Source of the DNA: Acidimicrobiia bacterium
Lineage (GTDB): Bacteria; Actinomycetota; Acidimicrobiia; Acidimicrobiales; AC-14
DNA length: 64,000 nt
Assembly (NCBI GenBank): GCA_023265025.1
Contig: JAHFUP010000004.1
Coordinates: 62,001-126,000, forward strand
Direction: 5' to 3'
Below are positions 40,080 through 50,098 of this stretch, in pieces; within the stretch, counting starts at the first letter, position 1; each line of letters opens with the position of its first letter. Both the position numbers and the translations under genes were made by a program. The notes under the pieces are model-generated. The model was not told where the DNA came from. It saw only the letters and a program-made list of their open reading frames with translations, and made no database searches.

Positions 40080-41051
40080 ATGGAGCTGGTCACCAAGAAG
40101 CGACTCGAGCTCTTCACCGGGCGGTCCAACCCCGAGCTGGCCGCCGACATCGCCACCGCTCTCGGGGTCCAGCTCGGCGAGACCAACCTCAGCCAGTTCG
40201 CCAACGGCGAGATGTACTGCCGGTTCGGCGAGTCAATCCGCGGCGCCGACGTCTTCATCGTGCAGAGCCACAGCAGCCCGGTGAACGAGGCGATCATGGA
40301 GCAGCTGATCATGATCGACGCGGCCAAGCGGGCCTCGGCCAAGCGGATCACCGCCGTCTGCCCTTACTACGGGTACGCCCGCCAGGACCGCAAGGCGTCG
40401 GAGCGGGAGCCGATCACCGCCAAGCTCCTGGCCGACATCCTCACTGCGGCCGGCGCCGACCGGATGGTGAGCGTGGACCTGCACTCCGGCCAGATCCAGG
40501 GGTTCTTCGACGTCCCCGTCGACCACCTCACGGCCATGCCCGTGCTGGCCGACTGGGTGGCCGCCAATCTGGGGAGCGACATCGTGGTCGTCTCCCCTGA
40601 CGCCGGCCGCTTCAAGGTGGCCGAGCGGTTCGCCCAGATGCTGGAGGCCGACGTCGGCTCCGTGGCGAAGCGCCGGCTCCGGGGTGTGGCCAACCAGGTC
40701 GAGGCGCTCGACGTCATGGGCGAGGTCGAGGGTCGCATCTGCGTGCTGGTCGACGACATGATCGACACCGCCGGCACCATCTGCGCGGCCGCCGACCAGC
40801 TGGTGGGCCACGGCGCCAGCGAGGTCTACGCCATGGCCACCCACGGCGTGCTGTCGGATCCCGCGCTCGACCGGCTCAAGAACTCGGTCATCACCAAGGT
40901 CGTGATCACCGACACCCTGCCCCTCGCCGACGACCGCCGCATCGACAAGATCGAGGTGCTGTCAGTCGCCAGTATCATCGCCGACGCCCTGCGAGCGGTG
41001 TTCGAGGACCGCTCGGTCTCGGAGATCTTCGGGGGCGCCAACCAGACCTGA
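40080..41051 (+). CDS. prs: Ribose-phosphate pyrophosphokinase
   Basis: The 323-residue enzyme makes PRPP from ribose-5-phosphate and ATP for nucleotide, His and Trp synthesis. Typical parts: LFTGRSNPELAADIA, VCPYYGYARQDRK, DLHSGQIQGFFDVP and the PRPP loop VLVDDMIDTAGTI. ATG 40080, 10 bases after glmU; the glmU-prs pair is widely conserved in actinobacteria. Confidence 0.97.
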   Translation: MELVTKKRLELFTGRSNPELAADIATALGVQLGETNLSQFANGEMYCRFGESIRGADVFIVQSHSSPVNEAIMEQLIMIDAAKRASAKRITAVCPYYGYARQDRKASEREPITAKLLADILTAAGADRMVSVDLHSGQIQGFFDVPVDHLTAMPVLADWVAANLGSDIVVVSPDAGRFKVAERFAQMLEADVGSVAKRRLRGVANQVEALDVMGEVEGRICVLVDDMIDTAGTICAAADQLVGHGASEVYAMATHGVLSDPALDRLKNSVITKVVITDTLPLADDRRIDKIEVLSVASIIADALRAVFEDRSVSEIFGGANQT

Positions 41052-41067
41052 CGTAGACTCGTCCGCC

Positions 41068-41709
41068 ATGGATGAGGTTTCTCTGGTCGCGGACGTCGGG
41101 CGGGTCAAGGGCAGTTCGGAGTCACGCCGGCTCCGGTCCGCCGGAAGGGTGCCCGGCGTGCTGTACGGCCACGGGATCGACCCGATCGACCTGAGCGTCG
41201 GCAGCCGTGAGCTGCGGGCCGCCCTCACCTCCGATTCCGGGCTCAACGCCCTCATCTCACTCGACGTCGACGGCACGAAGCACCTGGCCATGGCCCGCCA
41301 GCTCCAGCGCCACCCCGTCCGCCGGTCGATCGACCACGTCGACTTCGTGGTCGTCCGTCGCGACGAGATCATCTCGGCCGAGGTCCCGATCCACCTCGTC
41401 GGCGAGGCCCTGGAAGTCGAGCGCGCCGACGGCATGGTGGAGCAGAGCCTCCACACCCTGGAGGTGCACGCCAAGCCGGCCGACATCCCCAACTCCATCG
41501 AGGTCGACATCTCCGACCTGTCCATCGGCGAGGCGATTCGTGTGGAGGACCTCAAGCTGCCGTCCGGCGTGACCACCGATCTCGACCCCGAGGAGATCGT
41601 CGTTGCCGGTGCCGCGACCCGCATGGCCGTTGAGACCGAGGCCGAGGAGGAGGCTGCGGCCGCCGCCGCCGAGGCCGGCGCCGAGGCCGGCGGGGGCGAC
41701 GAAGGCTAG
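41068..41709 (+). CDS. rplY: 50S ribosomal protein L25/general stress protein Ctc
   Basis: The 213-residue protein has the 5S rRNA-binding L25 domain (SESRRLRSAGRVPGVLYGHG, QLQRHPVRRSIDHVDF) and a TL5/Ctc C-terminal domain (VEVHAKPADIPNSIEVDIS). The tail is Ala/Glu-rich. ATG 41068, 16 bases after prs. In the ribosome it contacts 5S rRNA. The stop is three bases before the in-frame start region of pth. Confidence 0.95.
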   Translation: MDEVSLVADVGRVKGSSESRRLRSAGRVPGVLYGHGIDPIDLSVGSRELRAALTSDSGLNALISLDVDGTKHLAMARQLQRHPVRRSIDHVDFVVVRRDEIISAEVPIHLVGEALEVERADGMVEQSLHTLEVHAKPADIPNSIEVDISDLSIGEAIRVEDLKLPSGVTTDLDPEEIVVAGAATRMAVETEAEEEAAAAAAEAGAEAGGGDEG

Positions 41710-41712
41710 ACC

Positions 41713-42312
41713 CTGCAGCGCGAACGCACGGGCGAGGCCGCCCACCTCCTGGTCATCGGGCTCGGCAACCCGGGCGAGGAGTACGACCACACCCGTCACA
41801 ACCTCGGGGCCGACGTCGTCGGCGTTCTCGCCAGCCGCCACAACGCTCCGCTCAAGCGCGGCAAGGAACGGGCCCTGGTGGGCGAGGCCCGCGTCGACGG
41901 CAAGCTCATGGCCCTCGCCTTCCCCCAGACGTTCGTCAACCTGTCCGGTGAGTCGGCCGCCCGGCTCGTCCGCCGCTACGGGGTGGAGGGCGACATGAGC
42001 AGGGTCGTGGTCGTGCACGACGAGCTCGACCTGCCGCCCGGACGGGTGAAGATCAAGGAGGGCGGGGGGACGGCCGGCCACAACGGCCTGGAGTCCATCC
42101 GGGCCCACCTCCATTCCGGCGCGTTCATCCGGGTGCGCATCGGCATCGGCAAGCCGCCGGGCCGCCAGCAGGGCGCCGACTACGTCCTCAAGCCCACCCG
42201 CAAGTCCGAGCGGGCCGAGTTCGACGTGGCCGTCGTGGAGGCGGCCGAGGCGGTGGAGCTCATCTTCAAGGAGGGTCTGGCCACGGCGATGAATCGCGTG
42301 AACACCGCTTGA
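41713..42312 (+). CDS. pth: Peptidyl-tRNA hydrolase (unusual start)
   Basis: The 199-residue enzyme frees tRNA from drop-off peptidyl-tRNA. Motifs: VIGLGNPGEEYDHTRHNLG with the catalytic His, FPQTFVNLSG, and VVHDELDLPPGRVKIKEGGG. There is no ATG, GTG or TTG before the conserved VIGLGNPG; the only upstream in-frame candidate is CTG 41713, with GAAGG about 7 bases before it. rplY ends TAG-ACC immediately before and in the same frame. A non-canonical start or a local sequence error are the choices. A later GTG at 41878 would delete the active site. Confidence 0.9.
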   Translation: MQRERTGEAAHLLVIGLGNPGEEYDHTRHNLGADVVGVLASRHNAPLKRGKERALVGEARVDGKLMALAFPQTFVNLSGESAARLVRRYGVEGDMSRVVVVHDELDLPPGRVKIKEGGGTAGHNGLESIRAHLHSGAFIRVRIGIGKPPGRQQGADYVLKPTRKSERAEFDVAVVEAAEAVELIFKEGLATAMNRVNTA

Positions 42313-42346
42313 CCTGGCCCCTGGGGCCACCTCGTACGGTCGAGCC

Positions 42347-42541
42347 ATGACCATGATCGACACCCATTCCTGCAGCTGCGGCTGCTCGACCAACACCGAC
42401 GTGCTCGCCGGCACGGCCGCCTGCGGCTGCGGCGAGGGCGGCTGCGGCGAAGCCAGGCCCAAGAGCCGCGACGAGGAGATCGCCGACCTGCTGACATTGC
42501 GCCAGAGAGTCGACAAGCGCCTGACCGAGCTGCGCGGGTAG
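42347..42541 (+). CDS. Small Cys-rich protein
   Basis: The 64-residue protein has six cysteines in two clusters: HSCSCGCS (residues 7-14) and CGCGEGGC (26-33). A charged helix follows (SRDEEIADLLTLRQRVDKRL). The pattern suits metal binding (metallothionein-like or Fe-S/Zn), followed by a coiled coil. ATG 42347; it stands between pth and mfd in the same direction. No family known to me. Confidence 0.6.
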   Translation: MTMIDTHSCSCGCSTNTDVLAGTAACGCGEGGCGEARPKSRDEEIADLLTLRQRVDKRLTELRG

Positions 42542-42585
42542 CCCACCGCCGGCGCGGCCGGGTCCCGCCGGTACCCTCGGCGGAA

Positions 42586-45500
42586 GTGCCTTCCGCCGAG
42601 GGGGCCGCCGGCGCCAGCGCCCTGCGGTCCCTCCCTCCCCTCCTGCGCCACCACCCGGCCCTCGCCGGCCTGGCCGGCGCGTCCACGGCCGTGCTGGCCG
42701 TGCCCGACGCGGCGCGCGCCTTCACCATCGCCGGCCTGGCCCACCTGAGCGACCGCCATCCCATCGTGGTGGCCATGCCGACCAGCACCGACGCCGAGCG
42801 GCTGGCGTCGGATCTGCGGGCCTTTCTCGGGTCCGACGACGTCGACCTGTTCCCGGCGTGGGAGACGCTGCCGTTCGAGCGGGTCAGCCCGGGGGTCGAG
42901 GCCATGGGCCGGCGCCTGCGCACCATGTGGCGCCTGCAACGTCCGTTGCGTTCAGGCACGCAGCCTGGCTCGCGCATGCCACGGGTCCTGGTCGCGCCGG
43001 TGCGCTCCCTCGTCCAGCGCCTCGGCCCCCACGTCGAGGAGGTCGAGCCCGTCGTCGTCAGCCGGGGCGATCAGGTCGACCCCATCGACCTGGTGGAGCG
43101 CCTGGTCGTCGCCGGCTACCGGCGGGAGCCCCAGGTCGAGCACCGGGGCGAGGTGGCCCGCCGGGGGTCGATCGTCGACGTGTTCCCTTCGACCGCCGAC
43201 GTCCCGGTGCGCATCGACCTGTGGGGCGACGAGGTCGACCGCCTCACCACGTTCTCCGTCAGCGACCAGCGCTCGACGGGCGACATCGAGCGCGTCGAGA
43301 TCTTCGGGTGCCGCGAGCTGATCCCCACCGACGACGTGCGCCGGCGGGCGGCCAGCCTCATCCGGGCCGAGCCGTGGGGGCGCGAGCAGTGGGAGCGGCT
43401 GTCGGAGGGGGCGACCTTCGAGGGCATGGAGTCGTGGCTGCCGTGGCTGACCAGCGCCGAGCACGTCCTCTTCGACCTGGTGAGTGACTCCGCCCTGCTG
43501 CTCCTCGTCGAGCCCCGGCGCATGCGCGACCGGGCCAAGGACCTCCTCGACGAGGAGGCGTCGTTGGCCGCCAGCCTGGCCCAGACCTGGGGCGCCGGCG
43601 CCGAACGGGAATGGCCCCGCCTCCACCTGCCTTTCGACCGCCTCCTGGCCCACACCTCGGCGCCGGCGTGGTCGGTGATCCCCGTGGCCGAGGGGCCCGA
43701 CACCACCGCGATCGAAGCCCGGGGCTGGGACCCCGCATTCGGCGACGGCAGCCGGCTGACCGGCCACATGCGCGACCTGCTGGCAGACGGCTACCGCGTG
43801 ATCGTCGCCGCCGACGGGCCGGGCTCGGCCGGCCGGCTGGCCGAGACGTTCCGCGAGAACGGCGTCGACCTGCCGATCGGCACCGATGGCTCACGGTCGG
43901 GGATCACCGTCGAGTCCCTGGAGCGGGGGTTCATCCTCCCCGACATCAAGCTGGCCGTCCTCGTCGAGGGCGACATCACCGGCCGGCGCCGGGTCCACCG
44001 CCGGCCCCGGCCCCGCCGCACCGACGCCGCCGGCTTCTTCGACGACCTCAACCCCGGGGACTACGTCGTCCACTACCAGCACGGGGTGGCGCGCTACGCC
44101 GGCATGGTCAAGCGGGCCATCGGGGGCGCCGAGCGGGACTACCTGCTCCTCGAGTTCCGCGGCACCGACAAGATCTACGTCCCCACCGAGCAGATCGACA
44201 CCGTTCGCCATTACACGGGCGGCGAGTCCCCCACGCTGTCGCGCATGGGCGGCGGCGACTGGCAACGAACGCGGTCCAAGGTGCGGGCCGCGGTCCGGGA
44301 GATCGCCGAGGAGCTCGTCGCCCTGTACCGCAAGCGGGTGGCCAGCCCCGGCCACGCCTTCCCGCCCGACACGCCCTGGCAGCACGAGCTGGAGGAGGCG
44401 TTCCCGTACATCGAGACGCCCGACCAGGCCAAGGCCATCAACGACGTCAAGGCCGACATGGAGGCGCCCGTCCCCATGGACCGCCTCGTCTGCGGCGACG
44501 TGGGCTTCGGCAAGACCGAGGTGGCGATCCGGGCCGCGTTCAAAGCGGTGCAGGACGGGATGCAGGCCGCCGTCCTCGTGCCGACGACGCTGCTGGCCCA
44601 ACAGCACTTCGGCACGTTCTCCGAGCGCTTCGCCGGCTACCCGGTGCGGGTCGAGGTGCTCTCCCGCTTCCTGACCCCGGGCCAGGCCAAGAAGGTGGCC
44701 GACGGCGTGACCGACGGCTCGGTCGACGTGGTGATCGGCACCCACCGGCTGCTTTCGGCCGACGTGAAGTTCAAGAACCTCGGCCTGCTGGTGGTCGACG
44801 AGGAGCAGCGCTTCGGCGTGACCCACAAGGAGTCGATCAAGAAGCTGCGGGCCGACGTCGACGTGCTGACCCTCACGGCCACACCGATCCCGCGCACGCT
44901 GGAGATGAGCCTCACCGGCATCCGCGACCTGACGATCCTGAACACGCCGCCGGCCGAGCGCCAGCCGATTCTCACCTACGTCGGCCCCTACGACGACCGG
45001 GCGGTCGCCGAGTCGATCCGGCGGGAGCTCTTGCGGGAAGGCCAGGTCTTCTTCGTCCACAACCGGGTGCAGTCGATCGAGCGGGTGGCCGCCGACCTGC
45101 GTGACATGGTGCCCGAGGCCCGCATCGCCATCGCTCACGGCCAGATGGACGAGGGCCAGCTGGAACGGGTCGTCCTCGACTTCTGGGAGGGCCGGTACGA
45201 CGTGCTGGTCTGCACCACCATCATCGAGTCGGGCATCGACATGCCGACGGTGAACACCCTGGTCGTCGACCGCGCCGACCTCATGGGCCTGGGCCAGCTC
45301 CACCAGCTCCGTGGCCGCGTGGGCCGGGCCGGCCAGCGGGCCTACGCCTACCTGTTCTTCCCCCCCGAGCGGGAGCTGACCGAGCAGGCCTACGAGCGGC
45401 TCAAGACCATCGGCGAGCACACCGAGCTGGGCTCCGGTTTCAAGATCGCCATGCGCGACCTGGAGATCCGCGGCGCCGGCAACCTGCTCGGCGCCAACCA

Positions 45501-46068
45501 GTCGGGCCACATCGCCGCGGTGGGCTACGACCTTTACGTCCAGATGGTGAGCGAGGCGGTGGCCGAGCTGAAGGGCGAGCCGGTCAAGGTCCCGGCGGAG
45601 ATCAAGCTCGACATCCCCGTCGACGCCCACCTGCCGCCTGACTACGTGCCCGGCGGCGAGCAGCGGCTGGAGGCCTACCGCCGGCTGGCCGCCGTCCAGA
45701 CCCAGACAGAGGTCGACGACGTCGCCGCCGAGTGGCTCGACCGGTACGGCCCGCTGCCGGCGCCGGCCGAGGCCCTCATCTCCGTCGCCCGCCTGCGGGC
45801 GGAGTGCGTGCGGACGGGCATCAAGGAGATCACCGTCGCCCGCAACGTCATCCGGATGTCGCCGGTCGTGCTCAAAGTGAGCGCCCAGATCCGCCTGCAG
45901 CGCCTGTCGCGCGACGCCGTCTACAAGGAGGATCTCGGCCAGCTCGTGGTGCCGGTGATGCGCGGCGCCGAGCCGGCGACGGCGGTGCTGGCCCTCCTCG
46001 GCCAGCTCTTTCCACCCGAGCCGGCTGCGGTGACGGAAGGAGCACCGGGTACCATCGCTCTACCGTGA
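42586..46068 (+). CDS. mfd: Transcription-repair coupling factor Mfd
   Basis: The 1160-residue protein is full length. It has the N-terminal UvrB-like module ([27 protein letters not shown]), the RNA polymerase interaction domain ([17 protein letters not shown]), and the RecG-like translocase: Walker [17 protein letters not shown], the DEEQRFG box, [13 protein letters not shown], and [17 protein letters not shown]. The C-terminal TRCF domain is present. It displaces stalled polymerase and recruits UvrA. GTG start at 42586. The final TGA overlaps the next GTG by 4 bases. Confidence 0.97.
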   Translation: MPSAEGAAGASALRSLPPLLRHHPALAGLAGASTAVLAVPDAARAFTIAGLAHLSDRHPIVVAMPTSTDAERLASDLRAFLGSDDVDLFPAWETLPFERVSPGVEAMGRRLRTMWRLQRPLRSGTQPGSRMPRVLVAPVRSLVQRLGPHVEEVEPVVVSRGDQVDPIDLVERLVVAGYRREPQVEHRGEVARRGSIVDVFPSTADVPVRIDLWGDEVDRLTTFSVSDQRSTGDIERVEIFGCRELIPTDDVRRRAASLIRAEPWGREQWERLSEGATFEGMESWLPWLTSAEHVLFDLVSDSALLLLVEPRRMRDRAKDLLDEEASLAASLAQTWGAGAEREWPRLHLPFDRLLAHTSAPAWSVIPVAEGPDTTAIEARGWDPAFGDGSRLTGHMRDLLADGYRVIVAADGPGSAGRLAETFRENGVDLPIGTDGSRSGITVESLERGFILPDIKLAVLVEGDITGRRRVHRRPRPRRTDAAGFFDDLNPGDYVVHYQHGVARYAGMVKRAIGGAERDYLLLEFRGTDKIYVPTEQIDTVRHYTGGESPTLSRMGGGDWQRTRSKVRAAVREIAEELVALYRKRVASPGHAFPPDTPWQHELEEAFPYIETPDQAKAINDVKADMEAPVPMDRLVCGDVGFGKTEVAIRAAFKAVQDGMQAAVLVPTTLLAQQHFGTFSERFAGYPVRVEVLSRFLTPGQAKKVADGVTDGSVDVVIGTHRLLSADVKFKNLGLLVVDEEQRFGVTHKESIKKLRADVDVLTLTATPIPRTLEMSLTGIRDLTILNTPPAERQPILTYVGPYDDRAVAESIRRELLREGQVFFVHNRVQSIERVAADLRDMVPEARIAIAHGQMDEGQLERVVLDFWEGRYDVLVCTTIIESGIDMPTVNTLVVDRADLMGLGQLHQLRGRVGRAGQRAYAYLFFPPERELTEQAYERLKTIGEHTELGSGFKIAMRDLEIRGAGNLLGANQSGHIAAVGYDLYVQMVSEAVAELKGEPVKVPAEIKLDIPVDAHLPPDYVPGGEQRLEAYRRLAAVQTQTEVDDVAAEWLDRYGPLPAPAEALISVARLRAECVRTGIKEITVARNVIRMSPVVLKVSAQIRLQRLSRDAVYKEDLGQLVVPVMRGAEPATAVLALLGQLFPPEPAAVTEGAPGTIALP

Positions 46069-47105
46069 GACGTCTTTCCATCCTCTTCGCCGCGCCCGTG
46101 GTCGCGCTGGCCCTCCTCGCCACCGCTTGCGGGTCGGTGTCGCCCTATGCGGCGAAGGTCGACAACAAGTCGATCAGCCAGCACGACCTCGAGACCGAGC
46201 TGCGATCCATCGCGGCCAACGGCCCGTACCTGGCCCTGGTCGAGTCCCGCCAGCAGGTCAAGGGCACCGGCGCCGGCACCTTCGACGCCGCGTTCACCGC
46301 CCTGGCCCTGACCCGCCAGATCTACTACCAGCTCATCGGCACCGAGCTGGCCACCCGCAAGCTGGCCGTCGGGCCGTCGGACCTGGCGGCGGCCCGCGCC
46401 ACCGTGGTCGAGCAGATCCAGGGCGAGGACGTCTTCAAGGACTTCCCCAAGGCCTACCAGGACGAGCTGATCCGCCGGCAGGCCCAGCTCGACCTGCTGA
46501 CCCTGGCGCTCAGCGGCGAAACGGGTTCGGCCGACGAGGCGGCGAAGACGTACTACGAGGCGCACAAGGACCAGTTCGCCAACTCTTGCGTGAGCCACAT
46601 TCTCGTCGCCTCCCGGGAGCAGGCCGACGACGCCAAAGCCCGCGTCGACCGGGGCGAGGACTTCGCCGCCGTGGCCAAGGCCGTCTCGACCGACACCCAG
46701 AGCGCGCAGAAGGGCGGCGAGCTGGGCTGCGACATCAACGCCGACACCGGATTCGTCGCCGAGTTCCTTCTGGCCGTCCTCAACCAGCCGGTCGGCGCAG
46801 TTGGCACACCGGTGCAGACCCAGTTCGGCTTCCACATCATCAAGGTCACCAAGCGGGACATCCCCCCGTTCGCCGACGTGAAGACGCTCGCCCGCCAGAA
46901 GCTGACCGAAGGCGGGCAGGAGAAGCTCCTGACCTGGCTCCAGGAGACGATCTCCAAGGCCAAGATCGAGATCAACCCGCGGTACGGCACCTTCAACAAG
47001 GAAGGCGCCTCGCCCGGCGTGGTCCCGCCGGCCCGGCCGGCCGACGCCACCTCCACGACCGTTCCTCTCATCCCCGGTCCTGCGGCCGGCGCCACACCTC
47101 CCTAA
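46065..47105 (+). CDS. PPIC-type peptidyl-prolyl isomerase lipoprotein (SurA/PrsA-like)
   Basis: The 346-residue protein starts at a GTG overlapping the mfd stop (GTGA). A lipoprotein signal ends LLATAC-GS (Cys22). A SurA N-like helical region follows (residues 30-165), then a parvulin domain (SCVSHILVASREQADDAKARV, GGELGCDINADTGFVAEF, QFGFHIIKV). The last 30 residues are Pro/Thr-rich. It is expected to sit on the outer face of the membrane and help fold exported proteins. Coupling with mfd is seen in other actinobacteria. Confidence 0.88.
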   Translation: MRRLSILFAAPVVALALLATACGSVSPYAAKVDNKSISQHDLETELRSIAANGPYLALVESRQQVKGTGAGTFDAAFTALALTRQIYYQLIGTELATRKLAVGPSDLAAARATVVEQIQGEDVFKDFPKAYQDELIRRQAQLDLLTLALSGETGSADEAAKTYYEAHKDQFANSCVSHILVASREQADDAKARVDRGEDFAAVAKAVSTDTQSAQKGGELGCDINADTGFVAEFLLAVLNQPVGAVGTPVQTQFGFHIIKVTKRDIPPFADVKTLARQKLTEGGQEKLLTWLQETISKAKIEINPRYGTFNKEGASPGVVPPARPADATSTTVPLIPGPAAGATPP

Positions 47106-47114
47106 CCGAGCTCG

Positions 47115-48446
47115 GTGCCCGCCACAGTGGTCGTCGTCGGTCTGGGCCCAGCCGGGCCCGAGCTCCTGACCACGGCCACCGTCCAGGCGCTGGCATCGGT
47201 CCCCAACCGGTACCTGCGCACGACGCGGCACCCGGCCGCGGTCGCGGTCGCCGGCGCGGCATCCTTCGACGCCATCTACGACGCGGCAGCGACGCTCGAC
47301 GAGGTGTACGCCGGCATCGTCGACGCTCTGGTGGAGGCGGCCGCCGAGCATGGCAGCGTCCTCTACGCCGTCCCCGGGTCGCCGCTGGTGGCCGAGCGGA
47401 CCGTCGAGCTGCTGCGGGCCGACGACCGGGTGGCGGTGCGCCTGGTGCCCGCCCTCTCGTTCGTGGATCTCGCCTGGGCTGCCCTCGGCGTCGACCCGCT
47501 CGCCGAGGGGGTGCGCATGGTCGACGGCCGGCGGTTCGCGGTCGAGGCCGCCGGCGAGCGGGGCCCGCTCCTGGTCGCGCAGTGCGACACCCGCCAGGTG
47601 CTGTCCGACATCAAGCTCACAACGGACGACGCCGGCCCGGTGACGGTCCTGCAGCGCCTCGGCCTGCCCGACGAGTCGGTCACCACGGTGGCGTGGGCCG
47701 ACCTCGACAAGGAGGTGGAGCCGGACCACCTCACGTCGCTCTGGCTGCCGGGTGGCGCGCCGCCGGTCGCCCGAGAGGTGGCCCGCTTCGACGAGCTCGT
47801 CCACACGCTCCGCGAGAAGTGCCCGTGGGACCGCGAGCAGACCCATGCCACGCTCACCAGGCACCTGCTGGAGGAGACCTACGAGGTGCTCGAAGCGATC
47901 GAGGCCCTCCCTGAGCATCCCTATGAGGCAGCAGAGGCCGGCGAGGGGTTCGCGCACCTCGAGGAGGAGCTCGGCGACCTCCTGTTCCAAGTGGTGTTCC
48001 ACGCCACGCTCGCCGCCGAGGAGGGGTACTTCACCCTGGCCGACGTCGCCCGGGGCATCCACGACAAGCTCGTGCACCGCCATCCGCACGTCTTCGCCGG
48101 GGTGCAGGCCGACACGCCCGACCAGGTGGTCAGCAACTGGGAGCAGATCAAGCGGGCCGAGAAGGGCCGCGCCAGCCTCATGGACGGCATCGGTGAGGGG
48201 CTGCCCTCCCTTCTCTACGCCCACAAGGTGCAGCGCAAGGCGGCGTCGGTAGGGCTCGACGTCACCACCGACGAGGCCGGGCCGGGCGCCGAGCTGTTCG
48301 CCCTCGTCGATCGGTGCCGGCAGGCCCACGTCGACCCGGAAGCGGCGCTGCGGGCCACGGCCGCCCGCTTCCGCGACCGGTTCCAGGCCGCCGAGGCGAC
48401 GGCCGCCGAGCGGGGCCTGAACATCGTCGACGTATGGGACGCCTGA
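47115..48446 (+). CDS. mazG: MazG nucleotide pyrophosphohydrolase with N-terminal methylase-like domain
   Basis: The 443-residue protein joins a tetrapyrrole-methylase-like domain (VVVVGLGPAGPELLTTAT, residues 1-210) to a MazG domain. MazG signatures are CPWDREQTHATLTRHLLEE, FAHLEEELGDLLFQVVFH with the Glu/Asp metal ligands, and KLVHRHPHVF. It hydrolyses nucleoside triphosphates to monophosphates and pyrophosphate in house-cleaning. The methylase-like part is as in YabN. GTG start at 47115, 9 bases after the lipoprotein gene. Confidence 0.92.
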   Translation: MPATVVVVGLGPAGPELLTTATVQALASVPNRYLRTTRHPAAVAVAGAASFDAIYDAAATLDEVYAGIVDALVEAAAEHGSVLYAVPGSPLVAERTVELLRADDRVAVRLVPALSFVDLAWAALGVDPLAEGVRMVDGRRFAVEAAGERGPLLVAQCDTRQVLSDIKLTTDDAGPVTVLQRLGLPDESVTTVAWADLDKEVEPDHLTSLWLPGGAPPVAREVARFDELVHTLREKCPWDREQTHATLTRHLLEETYEVLEAIEALPEHPYEAAEAGEGFAHLEEELGDLLFQVVFHATLAAEEGYFTLADVARGIHDKLVHRHPHVFAGVQADTPDQVVSNWEQIKRAEKGRASLMDGIGEGLPSLLYAHKVQRKAASVGLDVTTDEAGPGAELFALVDRCRQAHVDPEAALRATAARFRDRFQAAEATAAERGLNIVDVWDA

Positions 48447-48472
48447 AGACCATCCGTGTCCTTCTGCCCGCA

Positions 48473-48564
48473 GGCGGCTTTGCCGCCGAGGAGCTGAGCG
48501 CCGCCGGAGGCGGCTCCACAAACGGGAGGGGGACCGGGGGGAGGGGGCTTTGGCCCCTCCCCCC
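48473..48564 (+). terminator. Three tandem perfect hairpins between mazG and the response regulator
   Basis: GGCGGC-TTT-GCCGCC (48473-48487), GCCGCC-GGA-GGCGGC (48500-48514) and an 11-pair stem GGGGGGAGGGG / CCCCTCCCCCC (48536-48546 with 48554-48564, 7-base loop) follow one another. They lie in the 175-base gap before the regulator gene. None has a T run, so factor-independent termination is uncertain, but very stable structure at this site would end or attenuate the upstream transcript. Confidence 0.5.
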
Positions 48565-48621
48565 GCTGAACGATCTGTCAGACTTTGACGGTCGGAGTTT
48601 CCTGCGGCGGACGGAGGATCG

Positions 48622-49293
48622 GTGGTGAGCACGGGAACGACCGGCGACGCAGGCCGGGCGGTCACGGTCGTGCTCGTCGATGACCACAAGATGTTCGGCC
48701 AAAGCATGGCCAGGCTCTTGGGTGGGCAGCCCGGCCTCTCGGTGGTCGCCCTGGCCGGCGACGCCGCCGGCGCCATGGAAGCCGTCCGCCGCCACCGGCC
48801 CGACGTGGTGCTGATGGACAACCGGCTCCCCGACGGTCGGGGCACCGACGTCGCCGCCCAGATCCGGACCGAGCTGCCCGACGCCAAGGTCATCATGCTC
48901 ACCGCGGACGACGACGAGGTCGTGCTCCTCGCCGCCGTCGAGGCCGGGTGCGCCGGCTATGTCACCAAGACCAGCTCGGTCGAGGAGGTCCAAGCCGCCA
49001 TCCTCGCCGCCCACGCCGGCGAAGTGATCATGACGCCGGCCATGCTCGGCCGGCTCCTGCCGATGGTCCGGCGCCAGCCGCAGGAGACAGGCCCCAAGCT
49101 CTCCGAACGCGAGTTGGAGGTGTTGCGCCTGCTCGCCGACGGCCTGTCCAATGCAGTGATCAGCGAGCGGCTCTTCCTGAGCACCCACACCGTGCGCAAC
49201 CATGTGCACGCCATCCTGGGCAAGCTCGGCGCCCACTCGAAGCTGGAGGCGGTCTCGATCGCCATCCGCCGGGGCGTGATCCGCTACCCCTGA
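48622..49293 (+). CDS. NarL/LuxR-family response regulator
   Basis: The 223-residue protein has a receiver domain (VVLVDDHKMFGQSMARLL, phosphoacceptor Asp in VVLMDNRLPDGRG, Lys in GYVTKTSS) and a C-terminal LuxR HTH (LSERELEVLRLLADGLS, STHTVRNHVHAILGKLG). It activates or represses genes when phosphorylated by a histidine kinase. GGAGGATC precedes the GTG. A close paralogue is at 62445, at the other end of the kinase cluster; the HTH regions are nearly the same through AHSKLEAVS. Confidence 0.93.
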   Translation: MVSTGTTGDAGRAVTVVLVDDHKMFGQSMARLLGGQPGLSVVALAGDAAGAMEAVRRHRPDVVLMDNRLPDGRGTDVAAQIRTELPDAKVIMLTADDDEVVLLAAVEAGCAGYVTKTSSVEEVQAAILAAHAGEVIMTPAMLGRLLPMVRRQPQETGPKLSERELEVLRLLADGLSNAVISERLFLSTHTVRNHVHAILGKLGAHSKLEAVSIAIRRGVIRYP

Positions 49294-49330
49294 GGCGGCG
49301 TGCGCCCCGAACTGGCCGCAGCCTTCGGGA

Positions 49331-50098
49331 TCAGGCGGCGCGCCCGGGCGAGCCCGCCGACGACAGCTCGGATCTGAGAGCGGCGCGCGCCCGGTCGAAC
49401 TCGCCCCGTAGCGCAGCGACGTCGGGCCCGCAGCCGGCAAGGGCCCCGGCAGCACAGCCCACCTCGATTCGCTGGCAGGTGGCGGCCACCGCCGCCGCCC
49501 CGACCTGCCCCGCGCAACCGTTCACCTCGTGGGCGACGAGCTGCGCGGCCCGACGGTCGCCGGAGGCGAACGCGGTCTCCAAGTCGGCCACCTTCGAGCC
49601 GACCTCGTTGGTAAACAGCCACACGAGCTCGTCGAGGAAACCGGGCGTCGTCTCGCTCTCAGCGAGCATGCGGAGGTCCTCGATCACCACCGGGTCGAGG
49701 GTGGGCCGGGTCGCGTCGCCGTCGCGGTGGGTGACCCCATCGAGCACGCGAAGGAGGGCGTCGCCGGAGTCCCGGATCGCCCGGGCGCACAGTTCCCGCT
49801 CGGCGTCGACATCCCCCGAGAGGACCGACGACGTCATGCCGAGGACGGCTTGCATCGGCGTGCGCAGCTCATGACCGATGCTCGCAAGCAGCTCCGACTT
49901 CAGCGACCACCCCGCCGGCGGCTCCCCGCCGTCGCCGGCCCCGCCCGAGGTCGGGCGCGCCCAAGGGTCCTCGATGATCGCCCGCAGCCGCGCTTCCATG
50001 GCCGCAAGGCGGGCGTCGGCCCGCTGGAGCTCGCGTATGGTCTCGGGCAGATCGTCCCCCTGGCCGTCCGGGGCCTCCGGGGCGTTGGAACCGTCCAT
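49331..50098 (-). CDS. HisKA-like plus Hpt domain protein without ATPase domain
   Basis: From ATG 50098 the 255-residue protein has a coiled N-terminal part, then a kinase dimerisation motif (KSELLASIGHELRTPMQAVLG, phospho-His in GHELRTP). A C-terminal Hpt helix bundle follows, with the phospho-His in QLVAHEVNGCAGQVGAA. There is no HATPase domain in between or after, so it cannot autophosphorylate. It may accept a phosphoryl group from a hybrid kinase, for example the divergent one at 50267, and pass it on, or form mixed dimers. The start is the ATG nearest to a conserved pattern; an upstream extension is possible. Confidence 0.7.
   Translation of the reverse strand: MDGSNAPEAPDGQGDDLPETIRELQRADARLAAMEARLRAIIEDPWARPTSGGAGDGGEPPAGWSLKSELLASIGHELRTPMQAVLGMTSSVLSGDVDAERELCARAIRDSGDALLRVLDGVTHRDGDATRPTLDPVVIEDLRMLAESETTPGFLDELVWLFTNEVGSKVADLETAFASGDRRAAQLVAHEVNGCAGQVGAAAVAATCQRIEVGCAAGALAGCGPDVAALRGEFDRARAALRSELSSAGSPGRAA

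Noticed and set aside
45921-48902. A 993-codon open frame on the minus strand
   Set aside because: It is antisense to mfd, the PPIC lipoprotein, mazG and a regulator, all with clear motifs; its own sequence has none.
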